DNA of 64,000 nt from Desulfuromonas versatilis. GTDB taxonomy: Bacteria; Desulfobacterota; Desulfuromonadia; Desulfuromonadales; NIT-T3. The translations under genes and the position numbers were made by a program. The stretch is from the NCBI RefSeq assembly GCF_019704135.1, contig NZ_AP024355.1:868001-932000 (forward strand), in the 5' to 3' direction. The notes beneath the pieces are model-generated. The model was given only the letters and a program-made list of their open reading frames with translations. It did not search any database and was not told the origin of the DNA. Positions 1 through 7,552 of this stretch are shown one piece after another. Position 1 is the first letter of the stretch; the number at the start of each line of letters is the position of its first letter.

Positions 1-322
1 CCAGGGTCATGGCCGACAAGAAGGTCAACAGGCAGGGGACCATCTGCCGGTTGCCGCGGTCGCGGCGCAGCTCCAGGTAGTCCACGGCGTAGACCGAGCA
101 ACCGAAAAACAGCAGGCTGGTGACCAGCAGGACCAGGGTCGAGAGGGGGTCGAGACCGACCCAGGAGCCCCACCCTGGCCCGCCGTCGGTGCTCACCAGG
201 ACGGCCAGCACCAGGTGCAGCGCGCCGCTTGCCGGCAGCAGCCAGGAGCGCCCCCGGTACCAGGGGATGAAGTGGGCGAGCACCGCCACGGCCATGGGAA
301 AGAGGATCAGCACAGCCAGCAT
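1..322 (-). CDS. HyfF-like membrane subunit of hydrogenase-4/Ehr-type complex (partial, 3' end outside window)
   Basis: About 107 N-terminal residues are visible, running off the left edge on the minus strand. The sequence begins MLAVLILFPMAVAV and is almost wholly hydrophobic, with at least three membrane spans before the edge. The ATG at 322 follows an AAGGA box about eight bases upstream and begins just after the stop of the HyfE-like gene, so the two are probably co-translated. By position (after HyfB-, HyfC- and HyfE-like genes) and by the N-terminal pattern, it is likely the HyfF/NuoN-type proton-channel subunit. The hydrogenase-like catalytic subunits would be expected further left. 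Assignment rests mainly on gene order, because the conserved transporter core lies outside the window. Confidence 0.6.
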   Translation of the reverse strand, partial: MLAVLILFPMAVAVLAHFIPWYRGRSWLLPASGALHLVLAVLVSTDGGPGWGSWVGLDPLSTLVLLVTSLLFFGCSVYAVDYLELRRDRGNRQMVPCLLTFLSAMTL

Positions 323-326
323 GGCA

Positions 327-974
327 TCATTCCTTCAATGCAGAGAGGCGTTCGGTGTTCAGGGTGGAGAATTCCCGGTTGATCTGGTTGATGACGATCC
401 CCATGACGAAGACCCCGACCAGCAGGTCGAGCAGCACCCCGGCCTCGACCATCAGCGGCAGGGCCTCGGAGAGCAGGGTGCCGAAGATGAAGATGCCGTT
501 TTCCAGGATCAGGTAACCGAGCACCTGGGTGATCGCCTTGCGCCGGCTCATCAGCAGCAGAAAACCGGCGAACAGGGTGGCCAGGGAGGTCGGCACGAAC
601 AGCCCCTGGTGGTGGGCCGGGACCAGCGGCAGGGAGTCGGCGAAGATGAAGGCTCCGGCGGTGAACAGGGCGCCCAGCACCAGGGTGGGGACGAAGCCGA
701 TCAGCGGTTCGACCTCCTTGCGGATGCGCACCTCGCGGATCGCCCGCAACAGCAGCCAGGGGATGAGCAGCCCCTTGAGTCCCAGGGCGCCGGCGGCGAG
801 CAGCAGGGTGTGGGCGTTCAGCCCGTGGGCGAGCAGCGGCAGCAGGGCCAGCAGTCCCCCCTGCAGCGCCACCGCCCGGATGCAGGCGCCGAGCCGGGCG
901 CTGCCCAGGGTGAAGAAGTTGAGCAGGATCACCAGCAGCAGGCAGAGGTTGCTCAATTGATTCATCGCTTCCAT
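327..974 (-). CDS. HyfE-like small membrane subunit
   Basis: A 215-residue protein with about seven hydrophobic segments that resembles HyfE of hydrogenase-4. HyfE combines a NuoK-like core with additional helices and sits in the membrane arm next to the antiporter-like subunits. Typical HyfE proteins are about 215 residues, so this is full length. An ATG at 974 with a GGAGAGG-type ribosome site is used here; a second in-frame ATG lies three codons later. It is 13 bases after the HyfC-like gene and directly before the HyfF-like gene, all on the minus strand. Function in proton or sodium translocation is inferred from family and context. Confidence 0.75.
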   Translation of the reverse strand: MEAMNQLSNLCLLLVILLNFFTLGSARLGACIRAVALQGGLLALLPLLAHGLNAHTLLLAAGALGLKGLLIPWLLLRAIREVRIRKEVEPLIGFVPTLVLGALFTAGAFIFADSLPLVPAHHQGLFVPTSLATLFAGFLLLMSRRKAITQVLGYLILENGIFIFGTLLSEALPLMVEAGVLLDLLVGVFVMGIVINQINREFSTLNTERLSALKE

Positions 975-987
975 TTCGCCTCTCCTC

Positions 988-1905
988 TCAGCGCAGCACC
1001 AGCACCAGGGCGAACATCGACAGCAAGGTGGTGCCGACCAGCACCTGGGGGATGCGCACCAGGCGCAGCCGCGCCATGCTCGATTCGACCACTCCCACCA
1101 GCACCGCCAGCGCCAACATCCCCGCCAGAAACACCAGGGCGTCCAGCAGCAGGTTGCCGCTTTGCCAGGGGAGCAGCAGGCGCACCAGCGGGGCGCCCAG
1201 CACCATCAGCTTCATGGCCGACCCGTAGAGGATCAGACCGAAGGCCGGGCCGCTGTGGTCGAGGACCATGACCTCGTGGATCATGGTCAACTCCAGGTGG
1301 GTGTTGGGATCGTCGAAGGGGATGCGCGAGTTTTCCACCAGCAGCACCAAAAACAGGCAGACCGCGACCAGCCCCAGCGAGGCCCCGGCAGTTTGCCAGC
1401 CGGCGGCCAGCCCGGGGCCCAGCAGGGTGTTCAGGGACAGCCCGCCGCTTACCCGGGCCAGCACGATCAGGGCGAAGAGCACCGTCGGCTCGGCCAGGCA
1501 GGCGAAGGTCACCTCGCGGGCGGCCCCCATCCCTTCGAAGCTCGAGCCGGTATCGAGAGCGGCCGTCGCGGTGAAAAAGCGGGCCAGGCCGAACAGGTAG
1601 ACGAACAGGATCAGGTCCCCGTCGAAGGAGAACGGGGCCGGCAGGGCGCCGAAGGGAACCAGCAGGGAGGCCAGCAGGGGCACCACCAGGGCGGTTACCG
1701 GGCCCGCCAGGAAGACCCAGGTGGTGGTGCGGCTGAAGACGAACCCCTTGCGCCAGAGCCGGGCCAGGTCGTAATAGGGCTGCAGCAGGGGCGCCCCGCT
1801 GCGGCCGGCGAAGCGGGCCTTGGTCCGGGCGATCACCCCCTGCAGCAAAGGGGCGAAGGTCAGCAGCAGAAACAGATGGAGCAGCAGCCGGGCGATTGTC
1901 ATCAC
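988..1905 (-). CDS. HyfC-like (NuoH-like) membrane subunit
   Basis: A 305-residue NuoH/HyfC/EchB-family protein. It would anchor the peripheral hydrogenase-like arm to the membrane and line part of the quinone-like cavity. Family signatures are visible: an acidic loop reading FEGMGAAREVTF around residue 125, and ENSRIPFDDPNTHLEL around residue 195, both typical of hydrogenase-4 and Ech-type NuoH homologues. About eight membrane helices can be drawn. The gene starts four bases after the stop of the upstream NuoL-like gene, indicating one transcript. The substrate of the complex cannot be told, because the large and small subunits are outside the window; Geobacter Ehr complexes of this type are described as lacking NiFe ligands. 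Confidence 0.82.
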   Translation of the reverse strand: MMTIARLLLHLFLLLTFAPLLQGVIARTKARFAGRSGAPLLQPYYDLARLWRKGFVFSRTTTWVFLAGPVTALVVPLLASLLVPFGALPAPFSFDGDLILFVYLFGLARFFTATAALDTGSSFEGMGAAREVTFACLAEPTVLFALIVLARVSGGLSLNTLLGPGLAAGWQTAGASLGLVAVCLFLVLLVENSRIPFDDPNTHLELTMIHEVMVLDHSGPAFGLILYGSAMKLMVLGAPLVRLLLPWQSGNLLLDALVFLAGMLALAVLVGVVESSMARLRLVRIPQVLVGTTLLSMFALVLVLR

Positions 1906-1909
1906 GACC

Positions 1910-3877
1910 TCAGGTGAGAAGAACCAGGCCCAGCAGGGCCAGCAGGGTTAGGATCAGGTAGAGCAGGTAGAGGCCGACCCGGCCGTTCTGTACGACCGCG
2001 CGCAGCCAGGTGAACAGCCAGGCAAGCTTCCCCGAGGCCGGCAGCAGCACCCGGTCGAGCACGGCGTCCGGGGTATGGGTGGAGAGCTCCGCCGGCCCGG
2101 GATGGAGCCCTTCGACCCTGCCGCCGTGACGCTCCGTCAGCAGGCCGCAGCGGAACAGGCCCGCCAGAAAATCGGCGAAGGAGGAGGCCGAATACTGCAT
2201 GCGGGTGGTCGGCCGGGCAAAGCCGCAGCCCCAGGTGGCGACGTCCCTGGGGGCCCTGCGACTGTGCCCGGCCAGCCACCCGCCGCATCCCGCCAGTGCC
2301 AGAACCAGCAGCCAGCCGCCCAGGCCGACCCAGTGCAGAGGGGCCAGCGGCGCCGCCAGCGAAACCGCGGCGGCCAGCGGGCTCCAGTCGAGCGCGGCCC
2401 GCTGCAGCAGCGGCGCCAGGGTCCAGGGGAGCAGGCCGATCCAGGCGCAGGCCCCAAACAGCAGCGCCATCGGCCAGCGCATGGCCGGCCCGGCTTCGCG
2501 GGCCTTTAGCGCCCCGTCGCTGCGCGGCTCGCCGAGAAACGCGATGCCGAACACCTTGACGAAGCAGGCAAGCGCCAGGGCGCCGATCAGCGCCAGAGCC
2601 GGGGCGACCATCGCCGCCAGCTGCAAGGCGAGGGGGCCTTGGCGAAGGGCGCGAAACGCCCCCAGGTAGATCAGCCATTCGCTGACGAAGCCGTTGAAGG
2701 GGGGGAGCCCGCAGATCGCCACCGCCCCGCCGAGAAAGCAGACCCCGGTCCAGGGCTGGCGTCGCAGCAGCCCGCCCATTTGGTCGATCTCCCGGGTGCC
2801 CGTGGCGTGGATCAGGCTGCCGGCGCTTAGAAACAGCAGGGACTTGAACAGCCCGTGGTTGACCACGTGCAGCAGCGCCCCGCCGATCCCCAGCAGGACC
2901 AACTCCGGCACCTGGTGGCTGCGGCCGAGCAGGGCGATCCCCAGGCCGAGGGCGATGATGCCGATGTTCTCCACGCTGTGGTAGGCGAGCAGCCGCTTGA
3001 TGTCGTGCTGGGCCAGGGCCAGCACCACCCCGAGCACCCCGGAGAGCGCCCCCAGGGCGAGCACCGTCCAGCCCCACCAGGGAGGGATCTCGGCGAAGAA
3101 GGAGCTCAGCCGCACCAGCCCGTAGATGCCGGTCTTGATCATCGCCCCGGAGAGCAGCGCCGAGGCGTGGCTGGGGGCCGCCGCGTGGGCGCCGGGCAGC
3201 CAGATGTGCAGCGGCATCAGCCCGGCCTTGAGGCCGAAGCCGGCCAGCCCGAGCAGAAACAGGGGCGCGCCGCCGGCCGCCAGAGTTCCGCCGGCGGGGA
3301 AGGCGAAGCTGCCCGCGGCCTGCTCGAGCAGGGCGAACAGCGCGAACAGGGCCAGGGTGCCGGTGTGGGTGGCCGCCAGGTAGATCAGCCCGGCCCGGCG
3401 CGCTTCGCCCTTGTGCTCCTCGGTGGTGATGAGAAAAAAACCCGAGAGGGCCATGATTTCCCAGGCAACCAGGAACAGCAGGCCGTTGCGGGCCACCAGC
3501 AGCAGGAGCATGGCGGCGGTGATCAGGCCGTAGAAAAGCCGCAGCCGGCGTCCGCCCCGGGGGTGGTGGCGCCGGGTCCAGTAGCCGAGGCCGAACAGGC
3601 TGCCGGCGGCGGCGATCAGCAGCAGGGGGAACAGGAACAGGGCCGAGATGCCGTCGATCCCCAGCGCCAATTCGCCGCCCGGAACCGGCCAGGGCAGGCG
3701 CAGCGAGGCTTCCAGTTTGCCGGCCAATGCCCCGGCGATCCCACCCCCTGCCAGCAGGGTCCCGGCGAGCAACAGCGCACAGGCCGGTTTTTCGCCGCCC
3801 CCGCCCTGTCGCCCGGCCAGCAGCCCCGACAGCCCCGCGGTCATGATCAGCCCGATGCCCGCCAGCAGCCAGCTCAT
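1910..3877 (-). CDS. HyfB/NuoL-like proton-translocating subunit (second of two tandem copies)
   Basis: A 655-residue antiporter-like membrane protein of the NuoL/MrpA/HyfB family. The core proton_antipo_M signatures are visible, including GLKAGLMPLHIWLPGAHAAAPS with its lysine, the segment AQHDIKRLLAYHSVENIGI, and a conserved histidine-lysine stretch VVNHGLFKSLLFLSAG. The start at 3877 is chosen because the ATG overlaps the TGA of the preceding paralogue by four bases and the family N-terminus begins here; a longer reading frame upstream is only a shadow of the neighbour. The C-terminal third carries the motif TWGCGF, shared with its neighbour. Two such subunits in tandem suggest more than one ion-pumping module in the complex. 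Confidence 0.82.
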   Translation of the reverse strand: MSWLLAGIGLIMTAGLSGLLAGRQGGGGEKPACALLLAGTLLAGGGIAGALAGKLEASLRLPWPVPGGELALGIDGISALFLFPLLLIAAAGSLFGLGYWTRRHHPRGGRRLRLFYGLITAAMLLLLVARNGLLFLVAWEIMALSGFFLITTEEHKGEARRAGLIYLAATHTGTLALFALFALLEQAAGSFAFPAGGTLAAGGAPLFLLGLAGFGLKAGLMPLHIWLPGAHAAAPSHASALLSGAMIKTGIYGLVRLSSFFAEIPPWWGWTVLALGALSGVLGVVLALAQHDIKRLLAYHSVENIGIIALGLGIALLGRSHQVPELVLLGIGGALLHVVNHGLFKSLLFLSAGSLIHATGTREIDQMGGLLRRQPWTGVCFLGGAVAICGLPPFNGFVSEWLIYLGAFRALRQGPLALQLAAMVAPALALIGALALACFVKVFGIAFLGEPRSDGALKAREAGPAMRWPMALLFGACAWIGLLPWTLAPLLQRAALDWSPLAAAVSLAAPLAPLHWVGLGGWLLVLALAGCGGWLAGHSRRAPRDVATWGCGFARPTTRMQYSASSFADFLAGLFRCGLLTERHGGRVEGLHPGPAELSTHTPDAVLDRVLLPASGKLAWLFTWLRAVVQNGRVGLYLLYLILTLLALLGLVLLT

Positions 3878-5877
3878 GAGCTGCCTCCGCCGTGGCCCGC
3901 GAGGACGATCCAGCCGAGCAGGGCCGCGCAGGTGATGAAGATATAGAGCAGGTAGGCGTGGAGCCGCCCCTGCTGCAGCCAGCGCAGCTTCACGCAGCGC
4001 TCGGCGACCCAGGCGGAAAACGGCCGCAGCAGCCGCTCCAGGGTCGGGTCGCTGGAAGACTGGCGCAGCCGCGCTGGAGCGGGAAACAGCCCCTGCACCC
4101 GTCCCCCTTCGACCTGGGGACGCAGCACCTTGGGGAGCAGGTGATCCTGGCAAAGCTCGGCATACGCTTCGCCGGTGTAAGACATGCGCGGGGCCGGGAA
4201 GGCGAAGCCGCACCCCCAGGTCGGTTCTGCGGCCCGGCCGCACCGGCGGCGCAGGGCGGCCAGCAGCAGGGCCGCCGCGGCCAGAGCCAGCCAGAGCAGC
4301 AGCGCCCAGCGTCCGAGCCCGGCCAGCTGCCCGGCGGGGCCGGCCAGGGCGGCGCCCGCCTCGGCATCGAGGACGGCCAGCGGGGTGGCCAGCAGCCGCA
4401 GCGCCCCCTGGGGATAGAGCCCCACGGCCAGGCAGCCGCTCAGCAGCACGGCCATGGCGGCGCGCATCTCAGGAGCGGCTTCCCGGGCCTGGCCGGCGGC
4501 CTCCGAACGGGGCTCGCCGAGCAGGCTTATGCCGACCAGGCGGGTGAAGGTGACCAGCGCCAGCGCCCCGGTCAGCCCCAGCAGGCCGACCAGCAGCAGC
4601 GGTGCCAGGGTGGCGAACCCGGTCTCGGTGAGCCCCGACTGCAGCAGGCCCAGGTAGATCAGCCACTCGCCGACCAGGCCGTTGAGCGGCGGCAGGGCGG
4701 CGATGGCCAGGCTGCCGCCGAGCCACAGGGCGCCGGTCGTCGGCATGCGCCGCAGCAGTCCGCCCATGCGGTCCATGTCGCGGGTGCCGGTGGCGGTGAA
4801 CAGCGCCCCCGCGCCGAGAAACATCAGCCCCTTGAACAGGGCGTGGTTCCAGAGGTGCAGCAGGCCGCCGGCCAGGGCCAGGGCGGCGATCGCCGGATGC
4901 CCCTGGCCTGCCGCCACCATGCCGACCCCCTGGCCGAGAAAGACGATGCCGACGTTCTCCACCGTGGAGTAGGCCAGGCAGCGCTTGATGTCGCGCTGCA
5001 GCGCCGCCAGGCTGATGCCGTAGAGAGCCCCGCCGATGCCGAGCAGGGCCAGCAGCCAGCCCCACCACGCGGGGGCGGGAGGCAGCAGGGTCGCCATGCG
5101 CAGGATGCCGTAGATGCCGGTTTTTACCAGCACCCCGGACATCAGCGCCGAGACGTGGCTGGGGGCCGCCGGGTGGGCGTCGGGGAGCCAGACGTGCAGG
5201 GGAAACAGCCCCGCCTTGACGCCGAAGCCCCCCACCGCCAGCAGAAAGAGGGTGGCCGCTGCCGTCGCCGGGAGCCCGGAAAGGGGGGCGAAATCGGCGA
5301 AATTCAGGCTGCCGCAGTAGCTGCCGGCCAGCAGAAACAGGACCAGCAGCAGCATCAGCCCGCAATGGGCCGCCATCAGGTAGAGCCAGGCCGCCTGGCG
5401 CACCTCGGGATGTCGGTGGTCCCAGGCGACCAGGAAATAGGAGCAGAGGGTCATCAGCTCCCAGCCGGCCAGAAACAGCACCGCGTTGGCCGCGGTGACC
5501 ACCAGCAGCATGGCGGCGATCAGCAGGTTGAAGAAAAACCAGTGCGGGGCCAGGGAGCGATGCCGCCCCTCCTGGCGCAGGTAGGGGCCGGCGTAGAGGG
5601 CGCAGAGCGGGGCCAGCAGGGCGATGGGGAGCAGGAAGAACGCCGCAAGCGGATCGAGAGCCAGGGCGAAGGCGCCGCCGGGGACCGACCAGGGCAGATT
5701 CAGGGAGGCGGCTTCGCCGCTCAGCAGCACGCGCAGCGCGGCGGCCGCCGCCGGCAGGCTGCCGAGCAGGGCGACGAGGGCGCCCACGCGGCTGGCCAGC
5801 TCGGGGCGGCGTGCCGCCGGCAGCGCCGCCAGCGCGCCGCCGGCCAGAATCGCCATGGCTGCAAGCAGCAGGGTCAT
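3874..5877 (-). CDS. HyfB/NuoL-like proton-translocating subunit (first of two tandem copies)
   Basis: A 667-residue paralogue of the next gene, with the same order of signatures: GVKAGLFPLHVWLPDAHPAAPS, LQRDIKRCLAYSTVENVGIV, and LWNHALFKGLMFLGAGA, followed by a C-terminal TWGCGFAFPAPRMSYT block. HyfB of Escherichia coli is about 670 residues, so the length fits. About fourteen helices are predicted by eye. It is translationally coupled at both ends: its start overlaps the stop of the DUF1275 gene and its stop overlaps the start of the second copy, each by four bases. Role: conformationally driven proton or sodium transport coupled to the redox arm of a hydrogenase-4/Ehr-type complex, inferred from family. 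Confidence 0.83.
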   Translation of the reverse strand: MTLLLAAMAILAGGALAALPAARRPELASRVGALVALLGSLPAAAAALRVLLSGEAASLNLPWSVPGGAFALALDPLAAFFLLPIALLAPLCALYAGPYLRQEGRHRSLAPHWFFFNLLIAAMLLVVTAANAVLFLAGWELMTLCSYFLVAWDHRHPEVRQAAWLYLMAAHCGLMLLLVLFLLAGSYCGSLNFADFAPLSGLPATAAATLFLLAVGGFGVKAGLFPLHVWLPDAHPAAPSHVSALMSGVLVKTGIYGILRMATLLPPAPAWWGWLLALLGIGGALYGISLAALQRDIKRCLAYSTVENVGIVFLGQGVGMVAAGQGHPAIAALALAGGLLHLWNHALFKGLMFLGAGALFTATGTRDMDRMGGLLRRMPTTGALWLGGSLAIAALPPLNGLVGEWLIYLGLLQSGLTETGFATLAPLLLVGLLGLTGALALVTFTRLVGISLLGEPRSEAAGQAREAAPEMRAAMAVLLSGCLAVGLYPQGALRLLATPLAVLDAEAGAALAGPAGQLAGLGRWALLLWLALAAAALLLAALRRRCGRAAEPTWGCGFAFPAPRMSYTGEAYAELCQDHLLPKVLRPQVEGGRVQGLFPAPARLRQSSSDPTLERLLRPFSAWVAERCVKLRWLQQGRLHAYLLYIFITCAALLGWIVLAGHGGGSS

Positions 5878-6620
5878 TTGAGCGAATCCGCCTCCTGCGG
5901 TGGGAAATACCCCCAGCGCTCCAGGGGGAGTTCATTGAGATGACGGCGGCGCCAGGCGTAATAGAATGCCCCGGCCAGGGTACAGCCGGCGGCGACCAGC
6001 AGCAGGGCGATCGCCCCGACCCGGGCATGGCAGGCCGCGCCGAGCAGGCCGCCGCCGAAAAAACCGCAGAGGATCGACAGCAACAGGACCAGTTTCCAGA
6101 ACTCGGTGCGCCGGTAGCGCAGCCAGTGGCCGAGCATCACCCCGATATCGGTGACGATGCCGGTGACATGGGTGGTGCGCAGGATCAGGCCGCAGTAGCT
6201 GCTGGCCATGGCGTTTTGCAGCCCGCAGGCCATGGCCGCCGTGGCGATGCCGCCCGAACGGCCGGTGACCAGCAAAAAGGTCGCCAGGGCCAGCAGGGCC
6301 CCTTCGAACATCATCGCTACGCCATAGCGGCGGCCCGGCTGCACCTTGGTGCCGCCGATGACCAGGCCGCTGAGGATGGCGCCGCACAAAAAGGCAAAGA
6401 AAATGGCCATCGCCCCTTCCAGGTCCTGGCGGTTGCAGGTGGAGAGGTCGATGGCCAGGCGGGCGACGGCCCCGGACATGTGGCTGACCGGGACATGGTA
6501 GATCCCCAGCAGTACCGCGTTGACGTAACCGGCGGTTCCGGCGAGCAGGGCCCCGTAGACGAAGACCCAGGGGCGTTCCCGGTGGAGCGTGCTTTTTTCC
6601 TTGAATGGCGAATAAGGCAT
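5874..6620 (-). CDS. DUF1275 (YoaK-like) membrane protein
   Basis: A 248-residue protein with about six to seven membrane helices that matches the DUF1275/YoaK family, for which no biochemical function is established. A glycine-rich helix AGTAGYVNAVLLG near residue 30 and the SHMSG and RTTHVTG segments are typical of the family. The start at 6620 is used because family homology begins with this methionine; a GGAGG lies about twelve bases upstream, a rather long spacing. The stop overlaps the start of the HyfB-like gene by four bases, so it is almost certainly co-transcribed with the membrane complex. Why a DUF1275 protein is coupled to a hydrogenase-like operon is not obvious. Confidence 0.75.
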   Translation of the reverse strand: MPYSPFKEKSTLHRERPWVFVYGALLAGTAGYVNAVLLGIYHVPVSHMSGAVARLAIDLSTCNRQDLEGAMAIFFAFLCGAILSGLVIGGTKVQPGRRYGVAMMFEGALLALATFLLVTGRSGGIATAAMACGLQNAMASSYCGLILRTTHVTGIVTDIGVMLGHWLRYRRTEFWKLVLLLSILCGFFGGGLLGAACHARVGAIALLLVAAGCTLAGAFYYAWRRRHLNELPLERWGYFPPQEADSLK

Positions 6621-6654
6621 ATCCGTTACTTTTCCTCCGCCGGCGGGGTTCGTA

Positions 6655-7332
6655 TCACCCCTGAAACCTTCCTTCGGCAGCGGCCAGCGCGGCGAAAATC
6701 TTTTCCCGGCTCTGTTCGCTGCGCAGCGCCCGGGCGAACTCGGCATCCTGCAGGGCGAAACCGACCCGGGAGAGCAGGTGCAGGTGAAAGCGCAGGGTCG
6801 GCGAGATGATCAACAGCAGGACCCCTACCGGCTTGCCGTCGAGGGCGTGGAAAGCGACGGGGTTTTCCAGAAAACAGAGGGTCACCGTCGGCCGGGTGAC
6901 GTGCAGCAGCCCGGGGCTGCGCGGATGGGGGATGGCGATGCCTCCGCCCACCGCCGTGGAGGCGAGCTGCTCGCGGGCGACCAGCACCTGCTGCAGGTAA
7001 CCGCGGTCCACCTCCTCGGGCAGGCGCAGGTGAGCCACCGCGTCGGCCAGCACCTCGTCGCGGTTTTTCCCTTCGATGCGGTAGAACACCCCGCCGGCCT
7101 CCAGCGCCTCGTAGAGGGTCGGCAGCGGCTGGGCGTCGGTCTCCGGTTCACTGAAGGCGTCGGCCGCCAGGCCCATCCGGCGGGAGGTGGCCCACTCGAT
7201 CAGCTCGGCCCGGTTGAAGCGGTAACTCTCGTTGACCTTGTAGGCCGGGACGATCTCCTGTTTGATCCAGCGGTAGATGGTCTTTTCCGAGACCGTGAGC
7301 AGACGGGCCGCATCTTTAACAGAAAGGTTCAT
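6655..7332 (-). CDS. PTS EIIA (PtsN-like) protein fused to an excisionase-type DNA-binding domain
   Basis: A 225-residue two-domain protein. Residues 1-50 form a MerR/excisionase-like helix-turn-helix (VKDAARLLTVSEKTIYRW and a RFNRAELIEW wing). Residues 70-220 match the PTS EIIA type-2 fold of PtsN, with the phosphorylatable histidine His136 in GIAIPHPRSP. PtsN proteins usually regulate rather than transport sugars, and the DNA-binding head suggests a phosphorylation-responsive transcription factor. It is the first gene of the hydrogenase-4-like operon, 34 bases before DUF1275, so it could control that operon. This domain pairing is known in deltaproteobacteria, but its targets are not defined. 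Confidence 0.8.
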   Translation of the reverse strand: MNLSVKDAARLLTVSEKTIYRWIKQEIVPAYKVNESYRFNRAELIEWATSRRMGLAADAFSEPETDAQPLPTLYEALEAGGVFYRIEGKNRDEVLADAVAHLRLPEEVDRGYLQQVLVAREQLASTAVGGGIAIPHPRSPGLLHVTRPTVTLCFLENPVAFHALDGKPVGVLLLIISPTLRFHLHLLSRVGFALQDAEFARALRSEQSREKIFAALAAAEGRFQG

Positions 7333-7433
7333 TATTGCTCCGGATGGGACAAAAGTGTCTGGCTTTGGACATCTTTGGACATTACATGCTTTGCGGGAGA
7401 GATGTCAAGGGGGCGAAGGGGGCGCGCAGCTGG

Positions 7434-7461
7434 AAAAAAGCCCACGCCGGCTGGCGTGGGC
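7434..7461 (-). terminator. Intrinsic terminator of the czc efflux operon
   Basis: A 9-bp perfect stem GCCCACGCC / GGCGTGGGC with a four-base loop, followed on the minus strand by six T residues (A-run at 7434-7439). It lies 90 bases beyond the czcA stop and before the start of the PtsN-like gene, separating the two minus-strand operons. Confidence 0.85.
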
Positions 7462-7552
7462 AATGGCATTAAAGTGCTAAGGGCAAGGGGCGGTCGTTTG
7501 GCGGGACAGCCCCCCGGGGATGGGTTGCCGTCCAGGAGGTCAGTTGTCTGGC

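Noticed and set aside
3892-5943. Open frame of 683 codons on the plus strand opposite the HyfB-like gene
   Set aside because: Gln/Gly/Arg-rich shadow of a real membrane protein gene; same pattern occurs opposite many genes here.
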